Below are positions 45,246 through 53,919 of a stretch of DNA of 64,000 nucleotides, piece by piece; position 1 is the first letter of the stretch, and each line of letters begins with the position of its first letter. Under the pieces are notes generated by a model. That model was not told where the DNA came from. It saw only the letters and a list, made by a program, of their open reading frames with translations, and searched no databases. A program made the position numbers and the translations under genes. Source of the stretch: Comamonas sp. BIGb0124 (GTDB lineage: Bacteria > Pseudomonadota > Gammaproteobacteria > Burkholderiales > Burkholderiaceae_C); contig NZ_RJVF01000012.1 of the NCBI RefSeq assembly GCF_003752175.1, positions 1 to 64,000 on the forward strand, read 5' to 3'.

Positions 45246-46313
45246 ATGAGCAATAAAAACAGCCCAAATCCCGCTGTGCCCGGTTTTCTCCATCGCGTGC
45301 GAGCGGTCATGACGGGCCAGGCCTGGCTGGCATGGGCCGCCCTGGCCCTGGCCGCCGGCTCCGCACAGGCCAACGACACCGCCCGCGTCGAGGCGCAGGC
45401 CGCCGACGCCTATCCCACCCGCCCGATCACCATCGTCGTCACGTTTGCGCCCGGTGGCGGCACGGATCTGCTGGCACGCAAGCTGGCTCTTGTCATGCAA
45501 CAGCGATGGGGACAGCCCGTGGTGGTGGAAAACCGCCCGGGCGCCAGCGGCAACATCGGGGCCAGCCGGGTGGCCAAGGCAGCAGCCGACGGCTATACGC
45601 TGCTGATGGTCAACAGCACATTCGCCATCAACCCCGGTGTGTATGGACCTCTGGATTTTTCGCCCGGCCGCGATTTCGATACGGTGATCAACGTCGGTTT
45701 TGTGCCGTCGGTGCTGGTCGTACCGTCGAACTCGCCCTGGCATGGACTGGACGATCTGCTGGCCACCGCCCGCGGTGCGTCGCAAACGCCGTTTTTTGCC
45801 TCGTGCGGCGCCGGCACGCCTCAGCATCTGGCGGGCGAAATGCTGCGCATGCAGGCTCATGCGCCGCTGCAGCAGATCGCCTACAAGGGATGCGGGCCGG
45901 CCCTGACCGACGTGATGTCGGGCCAGGTCGGACTGGGCATCGTCACCGCCAGCGCGGCAGCCCCCTTACTTGCGAGCGGCAAGCTGCGCGCGTTGGCCGT
46001 CACTTCGCGCGAGCGTATCGCACAACTGCCCGACGTGCCTTCGGTGGCCGAGCAAGGCCTGCCGGGCTACGAACTCGACCAATGGCATGGCCTGCTGGCG
46101 CCGACGGGAACGCCTGCCGGGATCATTGCGCGCGTGAACGGGCTTCTGGCCGACGCGATCGCCCAGCCGGAACTCAAGACCGGCCTGGAACAGATGGGCT
46201 ACACACTGACCCGCGGCGACGAGCGCAGCCCCCGGGCCTTCCAGCGCCTGCTCAACCGCGACTTGCAGCGCTTCGGCACGATCACGGCCCGCATGGGCCT
46301 GCGGCTGGACTGA
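45246..46313 (+). CDS. Bug-family (TctC) periplasmic receptor, orphan
   Basis: A 355-residue Bug receptor. The signal peptide follows a long charged N-terminus (hydrophobic core about residues 28-42, cleavage near AQA-ND); a start at the ATG for residue 22 (45309) would give a more ordinary signal. The Bug core ITIVVTFAPGGGTD and the usual AGYTLLMVNST-type region are present. No TctAB neighbours. Two internal cysteines (CGAG and KGCG) could form a disulfide. Ligand unknown. Confidence 0.88.
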   Translation: MSNKNSPNPAVPGFLHRVRAVMTGQAWLAWAALALAAGSAQANDTARVEAQAADAYPTRPITIVVTFAPGGGTDLLARKLALVMQQRWGQPVVVENRPGASGNIGASRVAKAAADGYTLLMVNSTFAINPGVYGPLDFSPGRDFDTVINVGFVPSVLVVPSNSPWHGLDDLLATARGASQTPFFASCGAGTPQHLAGEMLRMQAHAPLQQIAYKGCGPALTDVMSGQVGLGIVTASAAAPLLASGKLRALAVTSRERIAQLPDVPSVAEQGLPGYELDQWHGLLAPTGTPAGIIARVNGLLADAIAQPELKTGLEQMGYTLTRGDERSPRAFQRLLNRDLQRFGTITARMGLRLD

Positions 46314-46347
46314 GCCTCCCGAAGAGAACCGGTTGTCCTGCCATGAC

Positions 46348-46370
46348 CCGCGGATGCCAGGCGTCCGCGG
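46348..46370. terminator. Hairpin in the Bug receptor/M20 convergent gap
   Basis: CCGCGGA and its complement separated by 9 bases, between the two convergent stops. No T-tract; weak evidence for a bidirectional terminator. Confidence 0.35.
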
Positions 46371-46385
46371 CGGCAGGTGGCCGGC

Positions 46386-47540
46386 TCAATCCAGGGATTG
46401 CAGCAGCAGTCGCCAGAACGCCAGGCGTTGCGCCAAGGTGGAGACGAGGATGTACTCGTCCAGCGTGTGGGCCCCGTCGCCGTCCGGTCCCAGGCCGTCG
46501 AGCGTCGCCAGGCCGGCCGCGGCGGCAAAATTGGCATCGCTGCCGCCCCCTGTCATGGGGGCAGCGCCCAGTGTCCAGCCGGCCTGCGACGCACAAGCCT
46601 GGGCACGTGCCAGCAACGCGAGGGTGGCGTCGGACGGCTCCATGGGCGGACGGTTCATCTCGGCCGTCATCTCGAGCGTGACGTCGGCATCGCGGGGAGA
46701 CAGCGCACGCATGCGCGCCAGCAAGGCGTCGCCTCGGGCCTGATCGGGCACCCGGAAATCGGCAAAGATCTCGCAGCGCGCCGGCACCACGTTGCGGGTG
46801 GTGCCGCCCTCGATCAGCCCCACGCTGACCGTCACGCCCTGGGCATAGTCGGTCATGGCCTCGATGGCGAGCACCTGGTGGGCCATCTCGCGTATGGCGC
46901 TGCGGCCCTTGTCGTGCTGCACGCCCGCATGCGAAGGCCGTCCATGCGCCACGACGCGCAGCATGCCGGTGCCCTTGCGGGCCGTGACGCAGTAACCCGT
47001 GCGCGCCCGCGCCGGCTCGCAGACCAGGCCGTAGCGCGAGCGGCGTGCCCAATCCTCGGTGAGCGTGCGGCTGTGGATGCTGCCGATTTCCTCGTCCGGC
47101 ACCAGCAGCATGTCCACGGGCAAGGCCGTACGGCCGCCGGCCGCCTGCAACTCGCCCAGGGCCTCGAGCGCCAGATAGACACCGGCCTTCATGTCGTAGA
47201 TGCCGGGACCATAGAGCCGATCGTCGACGCAGCGCCAGCCATTGCGCGCCAGGGTGCCGGCCGGGTGAACCGTGTCGAGATGGCCGATGATCAGAATGCC
47301 GGCACGATCGTCTCCGGCCGCGCGGTTGCTCACGAGCAGCGCGGGGGCAGGCGTTCCGGCCAACTGAATCGACTCGGTCCGCAGGCCCTTGGCCTGGGCG
47401 CGCCGCGCGGCCAGTTCCATCATGCGGGTCACGGCGGCGGTGTCGGCCGAAGGGGATTCACAGGCGATCCAGTCCTGCAGTTCATGCAGCCAGGGATCGA
47501 GGGTGGAGAGGGGATCGGCGGGAGAAGGAGTGAGTGTCAT
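46386..47540 (-). CDS. M20-family metallopeptidase (glutamate carboxypeptidase-like)
   Basis: A 384-residue M20 zinc hydrolase. Metal and catalytic residues are in HLDTVHP, GPGIYDMKAG and PDEEIGS; the lid domain with GRPSHAG follows. The CPG2-like order suggests hydrolysis of an N-acyl or C-terminal glutamate-type amide. ATG at 47540 chosen (an ATG two codons earlier is also possible); no clear ribosome-binding site. Its neighbour in convergent orientation is an orphan Bug receptor; no signal peptide, so it acts on imported substrate. Confidence 0.88.
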   Translation of the reverse strand: MTLTPSPADPLSTLDPWLHELQDWIACESPSADTAAVTRMMELAARRAQAKGLRTESIQLAGTPAPALLVSNRAAGDDRAGILIIGHLDTVHPAGTLARNGWRCVDDRLYGPGIYDMKAGVYLALEALGELQAAGGRTALPVDMLLVPDEEIGSIHSRTLTEDWARRSRYGLVCEPARARTGYCVTARKGTGMLRVVAHGRPSHAGVQHDKGRSAIREMAHQVLAIEAMTDYAQGVTVSVGLIEGGTTRNVVPARCEIFADFRVPDQARGDALLARMRALSPRDADVTLEMTAEMNRPPMEPSDATLALLARAQACASQAGWTLGAAPMTGGGSDANFAAAAGLATLDGLGPDGDGAHTLDEYILVSTLAQRLAFWRLLLQSLD

Positions 47541-47775
47541 GGGCAGGCATTCAGGCAGGGATTTGGGCTCTTGTACAGACGCTCGCACCCTGGACAGTCC
47601 ACGGCGGCGCAGGAGAATGGCGGTCGCCGGAAGCGATCCGGCAGATGCGGCACCTGCACCCCCCGGCCATGCGGACCGGCCATGAAAACCATGACGGACG
47701 CGGAACAACGGGCTAGCATGTGGCGCAAACCCATGCCGCACACGGCACAAACGCTACACAAGAGGCCGCAGTATC

Positions 47776-50700
47776 ATGCCGCACAACAAGACAGACGAGA
47801 CATCCTGCTCCCCGATAGTTGACTGGCGCATGCGCCTCGGTGCCCTGGCGTTGTGCCTGTCGGCATGGACGGCGGTCGGCCTCGGCGACGCGATGGCTGC
47901 CGCCCCGCCGCTGCGGGTCGCGTCCGCCAGTCCGCAAGGCACGGTCACGCAGGTCCGGCAGTTCGTGGCCCGCTTCGACGCCGATGCCGTCCGCTTCGGC
48001 GACCCGCTTGCGGCCGCGCCGCTGGAGGTGCGCTGCACCGATGCCGCCGCGCCCGCCGGCGCAGGACGCTGGACCAACGCCCGCGAATGGGTCTATACCT
48101 TCGAGTCGGATGTGCCGGCCGGCGTGCGCTGCTCGGCCACGGCCGTGCCCGGCTTTCGTTCGCCGGCAGACGCCGCTCTGGCTGCGGCCACGCGCTTCGA
48201 CTTCGACACCGGCGGCCCGGCCGTTCGGCGGGTCAGGCCCAACACGTGGCAGGACATCGAGGAGGAGCAGACCTTCGTGCTCGAGTTCTCCGCAGCCGCG
48301 ACGGCGGCCAGCGTGGCGCAGCATGTGTGGTGCAAGCCCGGCGACCTGGGCGAACAGGTTCCCGTGCGGGCCGTGGAGGCCGGCGAACGTGCCGCCTTGC
48401 TCGAAACCCTGGGGCTGTCGCGGCAGGCCCAGCGCGCCCCCGCACGCTTCCACGTACTGGCCTGCCAACGCCGCCTGACGGCCGGCACCGACATGCAGCT
48501 CGTCGTCGGCGCCGGCATCCGCACACCCGGTGGACTGGCCAGCCGCACCGCCGTCCCGTACGACTACACGGTTCGTGCGCCTTTTTCCGCGCACGTGAGC
48601 TGCGAGCGCGAAAACGCACAGGCCGACTGCCTGCCGATCCGGCCCTTGAACCTGCAGTTCTCCGCGCCGGTGAAACGGTCGGTCGCCAGTGCCATCCGGC
48701 TGGTCGACCCGCGCCAGCCGCGCGCGGCCATCGCGCCGCAGTTCGACGAGCCCGAGGCGGCCGACGGCGATGCCGTGGTCCAGAGCCTGCGTTTCGCCTC
48801 CCCGCTGCCCGTGCGTGCACGGTTGCAGCTCGAGGTGCCGGCCGGCTTCCAGGACGCATCCGGCAGGCCCCTGGCCGATGCCAGCGCGTTCCCCCTGTCC
48901 GTGGCCACGGGCGACTTGCCGCCCCTGGCCAAGTTTGCCGCCTCGCCCTTCGGTGTGATCGAGCGCCATGCCGAGCCGGACGGCCCGCCCCTTCTGCCCG
49001 TGACGCTGCGCCGCGTCGAGGCGGCACTGCCGGTCAGCACGCAGGCCATATCCGGACCGGTATCGAGCGGCCAGGTTCGCACGTTGCGGCCCGCGCAGGA
49101 TGCCGACATCATCCGCTGGTGGCATCGCATCCGGCGTTACGACGAAGGCACCATCGATCGCAAAGTGCTGCGGCAGGACGGCGTCGATGCACCGCCGCCG
49201 ACCGGCGACAGCGACCGCACCTGGATCGCAACCCGCCAGGTCTCGCTGCTCGACGGCCAGGAAACGGCCCGCAAGCTCGCCCTGCCCGCCCCCTTGCAGC
49301 AAGACCCGCGGCCCTTCGAGGTGGTCGGCATTCCGATGGAGCCGGGTTTCAGCGTGGTGGAGATCGCCTCGTCGCGGCTGGGCGAGGCCTTGCTCGACCC
49401 GAAGCTCGGTGCCGACCGCACCCTGTACGTGCGCACCTCGGTACTCGTCACCAACCTGGGCCTTCACTTCAAGCTCGGCCGCGAGAATGCCCTGGCCTGG
49501 GTGACCCGGCTGGACAACGGCCAGCCGGTTGCGGATGCCGCCGTGCGCGTGTCCACCTGCGACGGCCGCGAGGTCGCGAACGCACGCACCGACGCGCAGG
49601 GCATTGCGCGGCTCGAGGGCCTCTCGCCGCGCGCCCCCACCTGCTCGCTCCCCGGCGACTCGATGCAGGCCTATTTCGTCAGCGCGCGAACCGGCGAGGG
49701 AGCCGACAGCGACATGGCTTTTGTCTGGAGCGACTGGACACGCGGCATCGAATCCTGGCGCTTCAACGTGCCGACCGATTCGAGCCCGCGGCCCGACACG
49801 CGCCTGCATACCGTGCTCGACCGCAGCCTGCTGCGGGCGGGCGAGACGGTGTCGATGAAACACCTGGTGCGCCAGCAGACCGCCCAGGGACTGGCCTACG
49901 GGCGCATGCAGCTGACCGAGGCCAAGCTGGTGCACGTCGGCAGCGGCCAGGAGTACCCGCTGGTGCTCCAGCCCGGTTCGGGCCAGGGCGCGACCAGCAC
50001 ATTCGCCATCCCCCGACAGGCCAAGCTGGGAGTCTATGAAGTGTCGCTGACCGCCCTGCCGGGCGGCCGCAGCTCGGCACGCCACGATGCCGTGACCGAG
50101 ACCACGGCCACGTTTCGGGTCGAGGAGTTCCGCCTGCCGGTGATGACGGGCCGCATCCAGCCGGCCGGCCCGCTGCCCCTGGTGCAGCCCGGAAAGGTCG
50201 AGGCACGTGTGCAGATCGACTACCTTTCCGGCGGGCCCGCACGTCAGTTGCCGGTGCGGGTGTCGGCCTTGCTGCGACCGCGCGGGGTGGATTTCCTGGA
50301 CCATGCGGGCTACCGCTTCGACCCGCCCCGTGACCGGGCGGCAGAAGAAGCCCAGGAGACCGACGGAGGAGAAGACGGCACGTCGGACGCCTCGGCGGCC
50401 GATACACGCATCGTGCTCGATCAGGCCCCCCTCGCACTCGACAACCAAGGCCAGGGTCATGTCGATGTGGGCCCGCTGTCCCCCGCCACCCACGCCAGGG
50501 AGCTGGTGCTGGAGGCCAGCTACAGCGATCCCAACGGCGAGATCCAGACCTTGAGCAGTACGCATGCGGTGTGGCCCTCGGGTGTGGTGGCCGGCATTCG
50601 TGCCGAGGGCTGGGCTTCGGCCGGCCAGTCGGTGCCGGTGCAGGCCCTGGCGCTGGACACCCTGGGCCGGCCGCAAGCCGGCGTGGCGCTGAGCGTACGC

Positions 50701-53700
50701 GCGATCGCCCACACCACCACCACCAGCCGCAAGCGCATGGTCGGCGGCTTCTACAGTTACGACCACGAGCGGCAGACCCAGGACCTGGGCGAGATCTGCC
50801 AGGGCCGCAGCGACAGCCGGGGCCTGCTGGCCTGCACGGCGCGCCTGGCCAAGGCCGGCGAGATCGAACTGGTCGTCACGGCCACCGATGCAGAGGGACG
50901 GATCTCCCAGGCCGCCGAGTCGGTCTGGATCGCCCGGCAGGGCGAAATGTGGTTCGACGCACAGGACCACGACCGCATCGACCTGCTGCCCGAGAAGAAG
51001 TCGTACCAGGCCGGCGACACCGCCGTCTTCCAGGTGCGCATGCCGTTTCGCCGCGCCACGGCGCTGGTGACGGTCGAACGCGAGGGCATCCTGCACCACG
51101 AGGTGATGGCGCTGACGGGCGAAGACCCCACGGTGCGCCTGAAGGTGCAGCCCGACTGGGGCCCCAATGTGTATGTCAGCGCGCTCGTGCTGCGCGGGCG
51201 CCTGGTCGAGGTGCCTTGGTACTCCTTCTTCACCTGGGGCTACAAGGCGCCCCGCGAATGGTGGCGGGCGTTCCGCTACGACAGCAAGGAATACACCGTC
51301 CCCACCGCGCTGGTCGACCTGAGCAAACCCGCGTTCCGCATCGGCGTGGCCGAGATCCGCGTCGGCCTCGAGGCCCGGCAGCTTCAGGTGCAGGTGCAGA
51401 CCGACCAGTCCCGCTACGCCGTGCGGGGCCAGGCCCAGGTGACGGTCACGGTGCGGCACGCCGATGGCAGCCCCGCGCCGCAAGCCCGCATCGCACTGGC
51501 GGCAGTCGACCAGGCCTTGCTGGATCTGTGGCCCAACACGAGTTGGCAACTGCTCGAAGCCATGTACCCCCGGCGCAGTTGGGGCGTGCAGACCGCGACG
51601 GCCCAGATGGAGCTCATCGGCCGCCGTCACTACGGCCGCAAGGCGGTCCCGGCCGGCGGCGACGGCGGAGGCAACGGCGCGACACGCGAGCTCTTCGACA
51701 CCCTGCTGACATGGCAACCCGACATCGCGCTCGACGCACAGGGGCAGGCACGCCTGACCGTGCCGCTCAACGATGCGCTCACGCAGTTCCGCATCGTGGC
51801 CATCGCCGAGATCCCGCAGGCCGCAGGGCGCACCGATGCCCAGGCGAGTGAATTCGGCACCGGCTCGACGCAGATCCAGACCACGCAGGATCTGCAATTG
51901 CTCAGCGGCCTGCCGCCCCTGGTGCGCAGCGACGACCGGTATGTCGCCCAGGTCACGGTGCGCAACACCACCGCCAAGGCCATGGCCGTCGAACTCGTGC
52001 CCAGCGCCCCGGGCCTGAACCTGCCGAAGCGGCAGCTCGATGTACCGGCCGGCGAGGCACGCGAGGCGCAATGGGACATCCAGGTGCCCGCCGACCTGGC
52101 CCGCGCCACCGAGATCCCCTGGCAGATCGAAGCCCGCGATACCTCCGGCAGCGGTGCCCAGGATCGCATCCGCATCACCCAGCGCTTGCTGCCGGCCGTG
52201 CCGCTCGGCGTGCAGCAGGCCACGCTGGTGCAACTGCCGCCCGGCACACCCGACACGGTAGACGCCACGGCCCTGCCCGCCTACACCCAGGCCGTGGCAT
52301 TGCCGGCCGGCGCACTGCCGGGCCGCGGCGGACTGAAGATCACGCTGCAGCCGCGCCTGGCGCAAGGGCTGTCCGGCGTACGCGACTGGTTCGAAAACTA
52401 CCCCTATACCTGCCTGGAACAGCAGGCCAGCCGGGCCATCGGCCTGGGCGACGCGGCCCTCTGGAGCCGTGTGGTCGAGACGATGCCCACCTACCTCGAC
52501 GAGGACGGTCTGGCCAACTACTTTCCGCCGCGATCGGGCGACGCGGCACGCGGCAGCGACACGCTGACCGCCTATCTGCTGGCCGCCAGCGACCAGGCTG
52601 CGACAACCGATCCGGCCTTTGCACTGCCGCCCGAGCTGCGCACACGCATGCAAAACGGTTTACTGCGTTTCGTCGAAGGCCGGCTGGAGCGGCGGTTCTG
52701 GAGCCCGCGCCCCGATCTGGAGGTCCGCAAGCTCGCGGCCCTCGAAGCCCTGTCGCGCGGCGGGCAGGTCACGGCGCGGCTTCTGGGCAGCCTGTCTGCG
52801 GATCCGAACCGCTGGCCGACCAGTGCCGTGGTCGACTGGCTGTCGATTCTGCGGCGCGTGACCGATGCGCCCCTGCGCGAACGTCACCTGCAGGAAGCCG
52901 GCCAGGTGCTCAGGGGCCGGCTGAGCGTGCAGGGCACGCGGCTGGTCTTCAGCACCGAGAGCACCGACGAGTGGTGGTGGCTGATGGCCGGCGGCGACAC
53001 CAACGCCGCACGCCTGCTGCTGGCCGTCATGGACGATCCGGCCTGGCGCGAAGACCTGCCCCGTCTGGTCACGGGTCTCATCGGCCGCCAGCAACGCAAC
53101 GGGGCCTGGCGCACCACCACCGCCAACCTGTGGGGCAGCCTGGCCCTGCAGGACTTCGGCCGCCGCTTCGAGTCCGTACCCGTCGACGGCACCACGCAGG
53201 CCCGGTTGGGCGCGGCGCAGGCCCGCGTCGACTGGCGGCAAGTCCAGCCTGTGCCTGCTGGCAGCGCGCCCCGCCCCGACGCACTGTTCGGTGCCCCTGT
53301 CGTCGCAGGACAACTGGCGAACAACGCCATGACCCTGCCCTGGCCTGCCCAGCCGGCCGAACTGCAGGTGAAGCACGAAGGCAGCGGCAGTCCGTGGATG
53401 ACCTTGCAATCCATTGCCGCCGTGCCGCGCACGGCAGCGGTCAGCGCGGGCTACAGTCTGCGCAAATCCGTCACCGCGGTCGAGCAGGCACAGCCCGGCC
53501 GCTACAGCCGGGGCGATGTGCTGCGCATCGCACTCGAGATCGATGCCACGGCCGACATGAGCTGGGTCGTCGTCCAGGACCCGGTTCCGACCGGTGCCAC
53601 CGTACTGGGCAGTGGACTGGGCCGGGATTCGGCGATCGCCGCCCAGCGGCCCGGCAGCGAACCGTCTCCGGTCGACACGGAGGAAACCGCAGGCCCGTCC

Positions 53701-53919
53701 TGGAACCAGCCGTGGCTGGCCTTCGAGGAACGCGGTTTCGAGTCCTGGCGCGCGTACTACGCGTTCGTGCCCAAAGGACGTTTTGTCGTCAGCTACACCG
53801 TCAGGCTCAACAGCGTCGGTGAATTTGCCCTGCCGGCCAGCCGTGTCGAAGCGCTCTATGCCCCCGAGATGTTCGCCGAAACGCCCAACGCCCGCCTGCG
53901 GGTGGTCGCCGCACCATGA
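47776..53919 (+). CDS. yfhM: Bacterial alpha-2-macroglobulin with intact thioester (YfhM type)
   Basis: A 2047-residue periplasmic protease trap: signal peptide, several MG domains, bait region, and thioester domain with Cys1546 and Gln1549 in CLEQ, the residues that crosslink an attacking protease. The bait region is expected between about 840 and 900, where an acidic, low-complexity stretch occurs. Start ATG at 47776; an internal ATG at 47830 gives a shorter signal. Its stop overlaps pbpC (ATGA), the conserved pairing that couples protease defence to peptidoglycan repair. Confidence 0.94.
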   Translation: MPHNKTDETSCSPIVDWRMRLGALALCLSAWTAVGLGDAMAAAPPLRVASASPQGTVTQVRQFVARFDADAVRFGDPLAAAPLEVRCTDAAAPAGAGRWTNAREWVYTFESDVPAGVRCSATAVPGFRSPADAALAAATRFDFDTGGPAVRRVRPNTWQDIEEEQTFVLEFSAAATAASVAQHVWCKPGDLGEQVPVRAVEAGERAALLETLGLSRQAQRAPARFHVLACQRRLTAGTDMQLVVGAGIRTPGGLASRTAVPYDYTVRAPFSAHVSCERENAQADCLPIRPLNLQFSAPVKRSVASAIRLVDPRQPRAAIAPQFDEPEAADGDAVVQSLRFASPLPVRARLQLEVPAGFQDASGRPLADASAFPLSVATGDLPPLAKFAASPFGVIERHAEPDGPPLLPVTLRRVEAALPVSTQAISGPVSSGQVRTLRPAQDADIIRWWHRIRRYDEGTIDRKVLRQDGVDAPPPTGDSDRTWIATRQVSLLDGQETARKLALPAPLQQDPRPFEVVGIPMEPGFSVVEIASSRLGEALLDPKLGADRTLYVRTSVLVTNLGLHFKLGRENALAWVTRLDNGQPVADAAVRVSTCDGREVANARTDAQGIARLEGLSPRAPTCSLPGDSMQAYFVSARTGEGADSDMAFVWSDWTRGIESWRFNVPTDSSPRPDTRLHTVLDRSLLRAGETVSMKHLVRQQTAQGLAYGRMQLTEAKLVHVGSGQEYPLVLQPGSGQGATSTFAIPRQAKLGVYEVSLTALPGGRSSARHDAVTETTATFRVEEFRLPVMTGRIQPAGPLPLVQPGKVEARVQIDYLSGGPARQLPVRVSALLRPRGVDFLDHAGYRFDPPRDRAAEEAQETDGGEDGTSDASAADTRIVLDQAPLALDNQGQGHVDVGPLSPATHARELVLEASYSDPNGEIQTLSSTHAVWPSGVVAGIRAEGWASAGQSVPVQALALDTLGRPQAGVALSVRAIAHTTTTSRKRMVGGFYSYDHERQTQDLGEICQGRSDSRGLLACTARLAKAGEIELVVTATDAEGRISQAAESVWIARQGEMWFDAQDHDRIDLLPEKKSYQAGDTAVFQVRMPFRRATALVTVEREGILHHEVMALTGEDPTVRLKVQPDWGPNVYVSALVLRGRLVEVPWYSFFTWGYKAPREWWRAFRYDSKEYTVPTALVDLSKPAFRIGVAEIRVGLEARQLQVQVQTDQSRYAVRGQAQVTVTVRHADGSPAPQARIALAAVDQALLDLWPNTSWQLLEAMYPRRSWGVQTATAQMELIGRRHYGRKAVPAGGDGGGNGATRELFDTLLTWQPDIALDAQGQARLTVPLNDALTQFRIVAIAEIPQAAGRTDAQASEFGTGSTQIQTTQDLQLLSGLPPLVRSDDRYVAQVTVRNTTAKAMAVELVPSAPGLNLPKRQLDVPAGEAREAQWDIQVPADLARATEIPWQIEARDTSGSGAQDRIRITQRLLPAVPLGVQQATLVQLPPGTPDTVDATALPAYTQAVALPAGALPGRGGLKITLQPRLAQGLSGVRDWFENYPYTCLEQQASRAIGLGDAALWSRVVETMPTYLDEDGLANYFPPRSGDAARGSDTLTAYLLAASDQAATTDPAFALPPELRTRMQNGLLRFVEGRLERRFWSPRPDLEVRKLAALEALSRGGQVTARLLGSLSADPNRWPTSAVVDWLSILRRVTDAPLRERHLQEAGQVLRGRLSVQGTRLVFSTESTDEWWWLMAGGDTNAARLLLAVMDDPAWREDLPRLVTGLIGRQQRNGAWRTTTANLWGSLALQDFGRRFESVPVDGTTQARLGAAQARVDWRQVQPVPAGSAPRPDALFGAPVVAGQLANNAMTLPWPAQPAELQVKHEGSGSPWMTLQSIAAVPRTAAVSAGYSLRKSVTAVEQAQPGRYSRGDVLRIALEIDATADMSWVVVQDPVPTGATVLGSGLGRDSAIAAQRPGSEPSPVDTEETAGPSWNQPWLAFEERGFESWRAYYAFVPKGRFVVSYTVRLNSVGEFALPASRVEALYAPEMFAETPNARLRVVAAP

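Noticed and set aside
47713-52653. 1646-codon open frame on the minus strand opposite the macroglobulin gene
   Set aside because: It is a GC3-driven antisense shadow: the sense frame has a clear family, signal peptide and thioester, while the antisense protein is low-complexity Gly/His/Arg-rich.
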